A stretch of 64,000 nt of DNA from Mesobacillus maritimus (lineage in GTDB: Bacteria; Bacillota; Bacilli; Bacillales; Cytobacillaceae): assembly GCF_023715205.1 (NCBI RefSeq), contig NZ_JAMBNR010000003.1, forward strand, positions 1-64,000. Reading direction: 5' to 3'. The notes under the pieces were generated by a model, which saw only the letters and a list, made by a program, of their open reading frames with translations, ran no database searches and was not told the origin of the DNA. Numbering within the stretch: the first letter of the stretch is position 1; every line of letters starts with the position of its first letter. This document shows, in pieces, positions 55,533 through 63,995 of this stretch. The position numbers and the translations under genes are program-made.

Positions 55533-55547
55533 TGAAAATGATTATCA
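55533..55547. promoter_or_regulatory. Fur box of the siderophore-binding protein gene
   Basis: TGAAAATGATTATCA fits the 7-1-7 Fur consensus with one mismatch and extends on the right into a further TTATTAA half element. It lies 27 bp before the ATG. Confidence 0.88.
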
Positions 55548-55574
55548 TTATTAATTTTATCTGGAGGTTTTTTT

Positions 55575-56543
55575 ATGACAAAAGCGAAACTTACCCTACC
55601 CTTTCTCACGCTATTCATCATCATGATGTTGGCTGCGTGTGGTGGAAATACGGATGAAGCAAACGAACAACCAGATTCCAACAACGCTACTGAAGATACA
55701 AGCTACACAGTGGAAAATGCAATGGAAACCGTCACACTTGATAAAACTCCCGAAAGAGTAGTGATTTTAACAAATGAAGGCACGGAGGCCCTTCTCGCGC
55801 TTGGAGTGAAACCTGTCGGTGCGGTTCAATCTTGGACTGGAGATCCTTGGTACGACCATATTGCCTCTGAAATGGAAGGCGTTGAAGTGGTTGGCGTGGA
55901 GAGTCAAGTTAACGTTGAAGCAGTCGCAGCACTAAAGCCGGACTTAATCATTGGAAATAAGTTACGCCAAGAAGATATTTATGAACAACTAAGCGCTATT
56001 GCTCCTACTGTATTTGCTGAAACGATAAAAGGCAACTGGAAAGAGAACTTTGAGCTATACGCTAAGGCTGTCAATAAAGAAGAAGAAGGCAATCAAATTC
56101 TAAGTGATTATGATAACAGGATAACTGAACTAAAGACAGCGCTTGGTGAAGAGCTCAAAAAAGAAATTTCGATGGTTCGTTTTGTCGCAGGCGATGTACG
56201 AATTTATCATAAAGATAGCTTTTCAGGTGTGATCTTAGATCAAATTGGTTTTGCTCGCCCAGAAGAACAGGATAAAGATGACTTCGCTGAAAAAAACGTA
56301 ACAAAAGAACGAATTCCAGCAATGGATGGAGATGTGCTTTTTTACTTCACCTATGAAGTTGGCGATGGCGAAGCAACGGAACTAGAAAAAGAATGGATTG
56401 AAGACCTATTGTTCCAAAACCTCGAGGTTGTAAAAAATGGAGAAGTACACAAAGTTGATGATGCGATTTGGAATACAGCTGGCGGAGTGATAGCAGCCAA
56501 TTTAATGCTTGATGATATTGAAAAGTTCTTTTTAGAAAAGTAA
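55575..56543 (+). CDS. Ferric siderophore-binding lipoprotein (FecB/FeuA type)
   Basis: The 322-residue lipoprotein has signal MTKAKLTLPFLTLFIIMMLA and lipobox LAAC (Cys22). Its helical-backbone periplasmic-binding domain has ERVVILTNEGTEALLALGVK near 62-81, ALKPDLIIGNKLRQEDIYEQ near 117-136 and a C-terminal WNTAGGVIAANLMLDDIEKF. It is divergent from its permeases under Fur control. The siderophore is not identifiable; YfiY- or FeuA-like ligands such as schizokinen are possible. Confidence 0.92.
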   Translation: MTKAKLTLPFLTLFIIMMLAACGGNTDEANEQPDSNNATEDTSYTVENAMETVTLDKTPERVVILTNEGTEALLALGVKPVGAVQSWTGDPWYDHIASEMEGVEVVGVESQVNVEAVAALKPDLIIGNKLRQEDIYEQLSAIAPTVFAETIKGNWKENFELYAKAVNKEEEGNQILSDYDNRITELKTALGEELKKEISMVRFVAGDVRIYHKDSFSGVILDQIGFARPEEQDKDDFAEKNVTKERIPAMDGDVLFYFTYEVGDGEATELEKEWIEDLLFQNLEVVKNGEVHKVDDAIWNTAGGVIAANLMLDDIEKFFLEK

Positions 56544-56554
56544 CTTTTTCTATG

Positions 56555-56583
56555 GCCCTGCAGTGATTTGTAAACTGCAGGGC
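56555..56583 (+). terminator. Terminator of the siderophore-binding protein gene
   Basis: A perfect 10-bp stem GCCCTGCAGT/ACTGCAGGGC with a 9-base loop is followed by six T, 12 bp after the stop codon. Confidence 0.88.
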
Positions 56584-56722
56584 TTTTTTGCGTTTGCTCT
56601 TTTCTCACTAACCGACTTTGACTTTGTTCTCTTTCACGTATGACTGAACATTGATGGCTTGGTTACATATAAACACCATATTTGGAAACAATAAATGCCA
56701 AACTGCCAAAGTGGTGAGGAAA

Positions 56723-58225
56723 ATGAATAATTTCTTTAAAAAGAAAAAGCGCTGGTTACAGAAAAGCGAACGTTCAGTTGAAAAACAAGAGCAAGAAATA
56801 AAGAAGTCTTTAGATTATTCAAAGACTCATTTTATTAATCAAAAAAACAACAAGACTTTTACCCTTACTTTTATACAAACTTTAGTGGATGACAAAATTG
56901 TTAACAATAATATGCTTCCACCTTTAATAGAAGAAGAGATTGCTTCTGTTAAAGAAGTTGAAAAACGATTGCCCATGAGTGACATATTCGTCTCAAAAGA
57001 TAAAAACGAGATTGAAAACAAGCTATTTCATGGATATGTCATGGTGACATTTGATGATTCCCCGGAAGAATTTGCTTTTATTGGAGCTGCCAAAAATATT
57101 GGTCGTTCCGTGACATCGCCAGAAATTGAGTTCAGTGTTGTTGGGCCAAAAGAAGCCTTTATTGAGTCGCTTGATCAAAATATCAATATGATTCGAAAAC
57201 GGCTACCGATTAAGGAGTTAATTGCTGAGGAATTTAAAATTGGGGAACTGACAAAAACAAAAGTATGTCTTCTCTATATCGATGGAGTGACAAACAAACA
57301 AATTATTAATACGGTACAACAGCGTTTAAGCGAAATTGATAAAGATGAAATTTCGGATAGCTCATATTTAACACAAATTATTTCCGATAACGGAAATTCT
57401 CCTTTTCCACAACTACTTGATTCGGAAAGACCTGACAGAATTGTTGCGAGCCTTGCTGAAGGGAAAATTGCGATCGTTGTTGACGGTTCTCCACATGTGT
57501 TGATTGGACCAACGCAGTTAACAGAGTTTTTCAACTCATTCGAAGACTATTTACTGAATTGGATACTCGCTTCGTTTATCCGATTGATTCGTTTATTTGC
57601 CGTAACTTTTTCCATTATGATTACACCCATTTATGTTGCCGTCGTTACATACCATTATGAACTAATTCCAAAAGACTTACTGAGTACGTTAATTATTTCA
57701 AGGAGAGTGATTCCGTTCCCTCCCATTCTTGAGGCTCTGTTTCTCGAAGTAACCATTGAATTGTTACGTGAAGCCGGGGCACGATTGCCAACTAAGGTTG
57801 GTCAGACAATCGGTATCGTGGGTGGTATTGTGTTAGGAACGGCATCCGTTGAGGCTGGCTTAACGAGTAATGTTCTTTTGATTTTCATTGCACTTTCAGC
57901 CCTCGCCTCGTTCACGACACCTGTTTATCAGATGAGTAATACGATTCGTATCTTACGTTTTCCGTTTTTGTTCATGGCTGAATTATGGGGGTTACTAGGC
58001 ATAACCATTGCCTTTGGGTTTTTACTTACCCATTTGTTGCGATTAACCTCACTAGGGCAACCCTTTATGGAACCCATCTTTCCATTTAGAGTAAAAGATT
58101 ATAAAGATGCCTTATTTCGATTTCCATTTAATATGCAAGCGAAACGGCCGATCTTTCTTCGTACCGAAAAGCCGCAACGTTTTAGCGAAGAAAAGGCAAA
58201 GAAAAAGAAAGATATTGATGAATAA
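56723..58225 (+). CDS. Spore germinant receptor subunit A (GerA/GerKA family)
   Basis: The 500-residue protein has a hydrophilic N-terminal domain (about 1-290) and four or five membrane helices (about 295-460), including RLFAVTFSIMITPIYVAVVT and TIGIVGGIVLGTASVEAGLT, classic GerAA features. It sits in the spore inner membrane and takes part in nutrient sensing. The frame starts at 56651, but GTGAGGAAA sets the ATG at 56723. First of three genes. Confidence 0.92.
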   Translation: MNNFFKKKKRWLQKSERSVEKQEQEIKKSLDYSKTHFINQKNNKTFTLTFIQTLVDDKIVNNNMLPPLIEEEIASVKEVEKRLPMSDIFVSKDKNEIENKLFHGYVMVTFDDSPEEFAFIGAAKNIGRSVTSPEIEFSVVGPKEAFIESLDQNINMIRKRLPIKELIAEEFKIGELTKTKVCLLYIDGVTNKQIINTVQQRLSEIDKDEISDSSYLTQIISDNGNSPFPQLLDSERPDRIVASLAEGKIAIVVDGSPHVLIGPTQLTEFFNSFEDYLLNWILASFIRLIRLFAVTFSIMITPIYVAVVTYHYELIPKDLLSTLIISRRVIPFPPILEALFLEVTIELLREAGARLPTKVGQTIGIVGGIVLGTASVEAGLTSNVLLIFIALSALASFTTPVYQMSNTIRILRFPFLFMAELWGLLGITIAFGFLLTHLLRLTSLGQPFMEPIFPFRVKDYKDALFRFPFNMQAKRPIFLRTEKPQRFSEEKAKKKKDIDE

Positions 58226-58253
58226 TTTCTAGGAACCATTGGAGGAATTGACC

Positions 58254-59342
58254 ATGCAGGAACCCGTCCATGAGAGATTACAAATATCGCCTTTTATGGC
58301 TGCTTTTATTGTGATGGCCATGCAATTCGGAATCGGTGTTCTCGGTTTTCAACGAATCGTTGCAAAAGAAGCGGGATATGATGCATGGATATCAATTATT
58401 GGGATCGGTTTACTCGTCCATTTTATTGTTTGGATTATGTATCGAATTTGTGAAGCCGTCGATGGAGATATTTTAACTGCTAATGTTTATGTGTTTGGCA
58501 AAGCAATCGGAAATACCATTAATAGTTTTTTTATTATTTACTTTATCTCAGCATGTGTTGCTGTTCTTGGCGGCCTAGTAGAGGTCATTCGGACATGGAT
58601 GTTTCCTAATTTAAGTCCGTTATTATTTGGAAGCATGTATTTAATATTAGGAATCTATATCGTATATGGCGGGTTTCGAACAGTAACGGGGATTTCGTTT
58701 TTTGGTCTTGTCATACCGTCTTATTTACTATTTTCATTTGCCTATGCAATTCGATATGGTGACTTCACCAATTTACTTCCAATTTTGGATCATAGTCCAC
58801 TCGAACTGCTAAAAAGCGCCTACAGTATGTCATTTACCGTGCTTGGTTTTGGGGTTCTGTTATTTTTCCATCCGTTTATAAAAAACCCAGAAAAATCAAA
58901 GAAATGGGTTCATGGTGGCATATTTTTGATAACGTTGATTTATGCCATTTTAGCAATTATTAGCTTTGCTTATTTTCCCCCTGCCCTTCTTAACAAATCG
59001 ATTTGGGCCACTTTGGAAATGTGGAAAATTGTAAGACTTCCGATTATTGAACGATTTGAATATTTGGGGATTGCCAATTGGTCATTAATCATACTTCCGA
59101 ATGTTGCGATTTGCTTATGGACCGCAAGCAGGGTCATCAAACACGTCTTTCATCTAAGACAACGGAAAGGAGTATGGTTTGTTGCAGCTATATGCTTACT
59201 TCTTATTTTGATAGTAGATAGCCGTGAGAGAATGGATATGTTTACAAGTTTTCACGGGAAAATTGGTTTTGGGCTAGCTTTTGTCTATACCCCGTTGCTT
59301 TACCTTGCAATAATAATAGCGAAGAAGGTGAAAAAAAAGTGA
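58254..59342 (+). CDS. Spore germinant receptor subunit B (GerAB family permease)
   Basis: The 362-residue, ten-helix protein of the APC-related spore-permease family contains FIVMAMQFGIGVLGFQRIVA near 14-33, with GYDAWISIIGIGLLVHF after it. GerAB-type subunits bind the germinant. ATG at 58254 is behind GGAGGAATTGACC; codons from 58239 are not used. It is 28 bp from the A gene and overlaps the C gene by 4 bases. Confidence 0.92.
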   Translation: MQEPVHERLQISPFMAAFIVMAMQFGIGVLGFQRIVAKEAGYDAWISIIGIGLLVHFIVWIMYRICEAVDGDILTANVYVFGKAIGNTINSFFIIYFISACVAVLGGLVEVIRTWMFPNLSPLLFGSMYLILGIYIVYGGFRTVTGISFFGLVIPSYLLFSFAYAIRYGDFTNLLPILDHSPLELLKSAYSMSFTVLGFGVLLFFHPFIKNPEKSKKWVHGGIFLITLIYAILAIISFAYFPPALLNKSIWATLEMWKIVRLPIIERFEYLGIANWSLIILPNVAICLWTASRVIKHVFHLRQRKGVWFVAAICLLLILIVDSRERMDMFTSFHGKIGFGLAFVYTPLLYLAIIIAKKVKKK

Positions 59343-60403
59343 AAAAATACTTTTTCATTCCACTTCTCCTATTTACCGTACTTTTAGCCGGATGTATAAA
59401 TAAAAAAATTATTGATGATGTAAATATCACTACGGGAATTGGGATTGATAAAGAGGGCGAGCAATACTTAGGAAGTGCCATGATTCCGGTGTATAACCCT
59501 GATAAATCGATTGAAAACTTTATCTTCACGGCTAAAGGAACAGTGGTTCGCGACCTCATGTTTCAAATGCAACAAACGTCATCACAGCCTATCGTTGGTG
59601 GAAGTCTAGATGTTACCTTATTTGACGAAACCGTAGCCCGTGAAGGCATTCCACATGTTCTTGATGTATTCCTACGCGACCCTAGTGTTGGGGCAAGAGT
59701 ACACTTGGCGGTGGTCGATGGAAAAGCGAAAGATATTTTTGAAGGCAAATATGGGGATCGCGGCAACGGTCGATACCTTGCGGAACTGATTGAATCCAAT
59801 TATAAAACTGGAAATCTCCCTTTAACCAATTTACATCAATTTCTCCACGATTATTACCAAAAAGGAAAAGACCCTGTTTTACCTTACTTAAGGCAAACAC
59901 GGCCAGATTTAGTCAATATTGCCGGTTTGGCCCTCTTTAAAGGGGAAAAAGTCGTTGATGTCCTTGACGAGAATAAATTGTTTTATTTCAAGCTCATGGT
60001 TGACTATTATAGCGAAGGCGCATTAAAAATAAAAGATGAACATGGAGAATCTTTTATTAAAAGCATTCATTCTACGTACAATTTTAAGGTAAAGAACAGA
60101 AACCCTTATAAATTCTCCGTTACCCTTGAAGTCGATGGGATGCTAACAGAACATACGGGGAAATCGTTAGAAAAAGGAGAAATTAAAAGAATTGAAAAAC
60201 AAATGGAAAAGCAGATTAAAAAAGAATGTTTAGCACTCCTAGAACGATTTCAGGAAAATAAAATTGACCCGGTTGGAATCGGGCATTTTATCAAAACACA
60301 AACCCGCAATTTTGATTTTAAAAAATGGGAAGAGAGCTACCAAAATGCCAGCTTTGATGTGGATGCAAAAGTAAAAATAGTCGAAGTCGGTGTCATTGAA
60401 TAA
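59339..60403 (+). CDS. Spore germinant receptor subunit C (GerAC lipoprotein)
   Basis: The 354-residue lipoprotein has signal MKKYFFIPLLLFTVLLAGC with lipobox Cys19. The mature chain begins with IDDVNITTGIGIDKEGEQYL, which in canonical GerAC is where a WxxRE/LG pattern stands. It is anchored to the outer face of the inner spore membrane. GTG start inside the B gene end, behind GAAGGTGA. Repeat cluster 4 begins at the base after its stop codon. Confidence 0.9.
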   Translation: MKKYFFIPLLLFTVLLAGCINKKIIDDVNITTGIGIDKEGEQYLGSAMIPVYNPDKSIENFIFTAKGTVVRDLMFQMQQTSSQPIVGGSLDVTLFDETVAREGIPHVLDVFLRDPSVGARVHLAVVDGKAKDIFEGKYGDRGNGRYLAELIESNYKTGNLPLTNLHQFLHDYYQKGKDPVLPYLRQTRPDLVNIAGLALFKGEKVVDVLDENKLFYFKLMVDYYSEGALKIKDEHGESFIKSIHSTYNFKVKNRNPYKFSVTLEVDGMLTEHTGKSLEKGEIKRIEKQMEKQIKKECLALLERFQENKIDPVGIGHFIKTQTRNFDFKKWEESYQNASFDVDAKVKIVEVGVIE

Positions 60404-60710
60404 GAAAAGCGGAGGCGACTGTTTAGCCCCGAAAAGCGCTGGAGAGCTGGCAGATGAAGTCGTTCTTTGACTTCAACTGACAGATTGAAGCGACTCGAGG
60501 GGCTAGGAGCCGCAGCTGGACAATGAAAAGCGGAAACGGCTTGTTCAACTCCGACAGGCATAAGACGCACCGGAATTAAAGGCGCTTTTTGCCTTAATTT
60601 CCGGGGTGGCTTATGACCCGAGGAGTTAGCCGTTGGAGCTGGACAATGAAAAGCGGAGGCGACTGTTCAGCGACGTATGGACTGGAGCCCTTTGGGTTGA
60701 GATAAGAGCA
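60404..60710 (+). repeat. GAAAAGCG repeat cluster 4 (two full type-1 units plus type 2)
   Basis: Units at 60404-60522 and 60525-60645 both end GGAGCTGGACA or CGCAGCTGGACA. A type-2 unit at 60648 has GAAAAGCGGAGGCGACTG and CAGCGACGTATGGACTGGAG. Ends of each type-1 unit are complementary and internal TGAAGTC/GACTTCA or AATTAAAGGC/GCCTTAATT hairpins are present. The cluster fills the gene-free interval after the germination operon. Confidence 0.88.
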
Positions 60711-60715
60711 TTTAA

Positions 60716-60746
60716 AAAGAGCAAAGGGAACCTCCCTTTGCTCTTT
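60716..60746. terminator. Shared terminator of the ger operon and rodA-like gene
   Basis: A perfect 14-bp stem AAAGAGCAAAGGGA/TCCCTTTGCTCTTT with a 3-base loop has T-rich ends on both strands. Confidence 0.88.
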
Positions 60747-60758
60747 CCTTTTAACAAT

Positions 60759-61928
60759 CTAATCAGATGTAGAAAACATATACTTCTTGTAGTGATAACG
60801 GATGGAGAAAATCAAACTCAACGCCAGCATATTGCCCATTAACGAACTTCCACCATAACTAATGAACGGAAGTGGGATTCCTGTAATCGGCAATAATCCG
60901 ATGGTCATTCCGATGTTTTGAAATACATGGAATGTAATCATACTGATGACCCCAACACAAATGTATGTGTAATAATTATTTTTTGTATCCATTCCTACTT
61001 TTGTAATTTGATAGATGAGTAAGAAGAATAAACTGATTAATATACTTGCACCAACGAATCCGAACTCTTCGCCTACAACACTAAAAATAAAGTCTGTATG
61101 GCTTTCTGGCAAATACACTTCACGTACCCCGTATCCTTTTCCTGTTGTTTCCCCAGAACCAATTGCCAACAAAGAACGTGTTAATTGGAATCCTGTAGTA
61201 CTTTGATAGTTATAGGGATCAAGCCATGAGTAGATTCGGGCAAATTGATATTCGCGCACTCCCAAGTATTTTTCTAATACCTCGGGATGCAATAACACGA
61301 AATAAAAGATGACTCCAATTAAGGTGATGCCCGTCGAAAAAATTGGAACAAGGATCTTCCAAGTGATGCCTGAAATAAAGATCATTCCTATCATAATCGC
61401 AATGAACACTAAGGAAGTTCCCAAATCTTCTTTAATGACTAGCATTAATGGAGCTCCTGTGACTAGTCCAATTTTTATCATTAGCCAAAAATCAGTTCCA
61501 ACCGATTTCACTTGATTCTTTTGATGATGGTCAAAAATGACTCTAGATAAAGCTAAAATAATAAAGACTTTCACAAATTCCGACGGCTGAATCGATCCTA
61601 CCCCCGGAAAAACGAACCAGTTTTTTGCCCCATTAATCACAGGTGCAATACTTGATGGAGCAACAATTAAGAAAGCTAAACTTGCAATTCCAAGTCCATA
61701 GGCATACCATGTTAATTTTTTTAATTGATCTGAATCCAAGCGAATGACTACGGTGATAATAATCATTCCTACTATATACCAGACAATCTGTTTCGCTAGA
61801 AAATTTTCCCCATACTGCCCTGTCGATTGTGCACTATAGATTGCCACACAACTAGCTAAAAATAATAAGAATAGTATAAGTACCAAACCATAATCGATTC
61901 TGGAATTGTTTCTTTGATTAGAGGTCAT
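60759..61928 (-). CDS. SEDS glycosyltransferase, FtsW/RodA/SpoVE family
   Basis: The 389-residue, ten-helix polymerase of peptidoglycan glycan strands has NGAKNWFVFPGVGSIQPSEF near 97-116, YLPESHTDFIFSVVGEEFGF near 279-298 with the essential Asp, and ITGIPLPFISYGGSSLMGNM near 346-365. Overall it is closest to RodA (B. subtilis YwcF) by memory, but FtsW or SpoVE cannot be excluded. No partner PBP gene is adjacent. Confidence 0.85.
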   Translation of the reverse strand: MTSNQRNNSRIDYGLVLILFLLFLASCVAIYSAQSTGQYGENFLAKQIVWYIVGMIIITVVIRLDSDQLKKLTWYAYGLGIASLAFLIVAPSSIAPVINGAKNWFVFPGVGSIQPSEFVKVFIILALSRVIFDHHQKNQVKSVGTDFWLMIKIGLVTGAPLMLVIKEDLGTSLVFIAIMIGMIFISGITWKILVPIFSTGITLIGVIFYFVLLHPEVLEKYLGVREYQFARIYSWLDPYNYQSTTGFQLTRSLLAIGSGETTGKGYGVREVYLPESHTDFIFSVVGEEFGFVGASILISLFFLLIYQITKVGMDTKNNYYTYICVGVISMITFHVFQNIGMTIGLLPITGIPLPFISYGGSSLMGNMLALSLIFSIRYHYKKYMFSTSD

Positions 61929-62073
61929 TCTAATTTCTCCTTTAGTGAAGAACTGTACAATACTTCATTATATTTTTTTCACAAAAAAATAACAACTTCT
62001 ATATGAAGATTGGATAGATTTCTCTTTTATTATTAGTAAACTATAGTCATTATGAACTATATTTGTGACCGAA

Positions 62074-62136
62074 TTGTGAACTAAACTTCACAAAACTTGT
62101 CAAAACTTGACGATTTGTAAAAATTGTCACACAATT
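62074..62136. promoter_or_regulatory. Cluster of operator-like repeats upstream of the Tup regulator
   Basis: Within 63 bp there are three inverted repeats: TTGTGAA-N6-TTCACAA (62074-62093), GTCAA-AAC-TTGAC (62099-62111) and AATTGT-CAC-ACAATT (62122-62136). CAAAACTTG also occurs twice at 10-bp spacing (62091 and 62101). The region lies between the divergent rodA-like gene and the regulator, so autoregulation is likely. A clear -35/-10 pair was not found. Confidence 0.55.
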
Positions 62137-62189
62137 CCTGTTCATTTTCGTTTATTTTAGTATTATATCGTTAAAAGGTGGTGAACTCG

Positions 62190-63110
62190 ATGAAAGAGAG
62201 TACATATACAGTGGAAGAAATCGCTCAATTATTTAAAATCTCAAAACATACCGTATATGAGCTCATCAAGCGTGGTGAGTTAAATGCCTTTAAAGTTGGA
62301 AACAAAATGAGGATTGAGCATTCTGAAGTCGAACATTACAAACAAATGAAGGCATCTAAAATAGCTCCTGCTGCACAGCAAGCAACAACAATTAAACCCG
62401 CATACACGCTTAATCTCGCTGGGAGTCATGATTTTCTCGTCGAGCATCTCGTAAAATACGCGGCAATTGAATCAGCTGGCCTTGCCCTTCAACCTAGTTA
62501 TATTGGGAGTCTCGAAGGCTTGATGATGCTTTATCGCGGGAACGTAGATATAGCCGCTATTCATTTATTGGACCCAACATCACAGCAATATAATCTGCCA
62601 TTTATACGACAATTGTTTGTTCATGAGCCAATTACAGTCGTTCGACTAGCTTCACGTGAACAAGGGTTAATTGTGGCAAAAGGAAATCCTAAAAACATTT
62701 CTAGTGTGAGAGATTTTTCCCGTTCAGATGTGACGATTGTCAATCGCCAAAAAGGTGCAGGGACCAGGTTTTTACTAGATTCCTTTCTTGCTGCAGAAAA
62801 CATAAACCCCCAATTGATCAATGGTTATGAGAATGAAGAATGGAGTCATCTCGGTGCAGCATCCTTTATTAGCCATGGATCCGCGGATGCAGCTTTTGGT
62901 GTTAAATACGCGGCCAGTCAACTTGGGCTTGATTTCATTCCATTAACAAATGAAAAATTTGATCTAGTCTTTCATTGGACAAGCGAAAACAAAGAAGCTC
63001 TTGAACACCTGCTTGATCTACTTCATTTTACCACTTTTAAAGATAGTATTTTAAAACTTGACGGGTATGATGCTAGCCAGCTAGGGAAAATCATTTATGA
63101 ACACAGATAA
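62190..63110 (+). CDS. One-component regulator: excisionase-type HTH fused to a periplasmic-binding-like domain
   Basis: The 306-residue cytosolic protein has an N-terminal MerR/excisionase-type HTH (residues 5-52, TYTVEEIAQLFKISKHTVYE then LIKRGELNAFKVGNKMRIE). A PBP-like domain follows (about 70-300, NLAGSHDFLVEHLVKYAAIE, VDIAAIHLLDP, NRQKGAGTRFLLDSFL, SHGSADAAFGVKYAA). No signal peptide or membrane segment. It probably senses an oxyanion such as tungstate or molybdate, because a TupA gene follows after 15 bp. ATG at 62190 behind AGGTGGTGAA. Confidence 0.88.
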   Translation: MKESTYTVEEIAQLFKISKHTVYELIKRGELNAFKVGNKMRIEHSEVEHYKQMKASKIAPAAQQATTIKPAYTLNLAGSHDFLVEHLVKYAAIESAGLALQPSYIGSLEGLMMLYRGNVDIAAIHLLDPTSQQYNLPFIRQLFVHEPITVVRLASREQGLIVAKGNPKNISSVRDFSRSDVTIVNRQKGAGTRFLLDSFLAAENINPQLINGYENEEWSHLGAASFISHGSADAAFGVKYAASQLGLDFIPLTNEKFDLVFHWTSENKEALEHLLDLLHFTTFKDSILKLDGYDASQLGKIIYEHR

Positions 63111-63125
63111 TGGAGGTACAGAATC

Positions 63126-63995
63126 ATGAAAAAGAACTTATTTTCAATCGTTTTAATCCTTTTTTTCGCAATCATGACAGCATGTTCAAACTCAGATGCA
63201 AACAATGAAGATACAAATAAAGCAGCTGATCCAGAATCTAATGAAGTAGAAAGAACTGATTTAATTCTCGCAACAACTACTAGTACACAAGATAGTGGAT
63301 TACTTGATGAATTGATTCCAATATTTGAAGAAGAAAACCCATTCAACGTCAAGACAGTTGCGGTTGGCACCGGTCAAGCACTTGAAATGGGCGTTAAAGG
63401 GGAAGCGGATACTTTATTAACCCACGCACCTGCTTCTGAACAGGAACTTGTCGACAATGGTGATGTCGAGAACTACCAACAAGTGATGTACAACGATTTT
63501 GTTGTCGCTGGTCCTAAAGCAGACCCTGCTGAAGTCAAAGGATTGTCCACAAACGAAGCGTTCTCGAAAATTTTCGAATCACAATCTGTATTTGTCTCAC
63601 GTGGTGATGACTCAGGTACTCATAAAAAAGAATTGCAATTATGGGAAGGGGCAGACCTAACTCCTTCTGAAAATGAAAACTACCTTGAAACAGGACAAGG
63701 AATGGGTAACAGCCTTCAAGTTGCAGCTGAAAAAGAGGGCTATATTTTAACCGACCGCGCCACTTATTTAGCTCAAAAAGATACACTAGGCGAATTTGAA
63801 ATCTTAGTTGAAGGCGACGAAAGTCTACTAAATATCTACCATGTCATGGAAGTTAATGCTGAGAAAAATGATATGATTAATACAGAGGGGGCTAAAGCTT
63901 TTGTTGAGTTCATGGTTGCCGAAGATACCAAAAAAATTATTTCTGAATTTGGTGTAGAAGAATATGGCGAACCGCTTTTCTTCCTCTTTGATTAA
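63126..63995 (+). CDS. tupA: Tungstate ABC transporter substrate-binding lipoprotein TupA
   Basis: The 289-residue lipoprotein has signal MKKNLFSIVLILFFAIMTAC (lipobox Cys20) and an acidic linker. The TupA/ModA-like hallmark is LILATTTSTQDSGLLDELIP near 46-65, with GTGQALEMGVKGEADTLLTH near 83-102, SRGDDSGTHKKELQLW near 159-174 and the late YILTDRATYLAQ. It should bind tungstate outside the cell with high affinity. The stop codon lies at 63993-63995; tupB and tupC, if present, would lie beyond the window. GGAGGTACAGAATC precedes the ATG. Confidence 0.92.
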   Translation: MKKNLFSIVLILFFAIMTACSNSDANNEDTNKAADPESNEVERTDLILATTTSTQDSGLLDELIPIFEEENPFNVKTVAVGTGQALEMGVKGEADTLLTHAPASEQELVDNGDVENYQQVMYNDFVVAGPKADPAEVKGLSTNEAFSKIFESQSVFVSRGDDSGTHKKELQLWEGADLTPSENENYLETGQGMGNSLQVAAEKEGYILTDRATYLAQKDTLGEFEILVEGDESLLNIYHVMEVNAEKNDMINTEGAKAFVEFMVAEDTKKIISEFGVEEYGEPLFFLFD

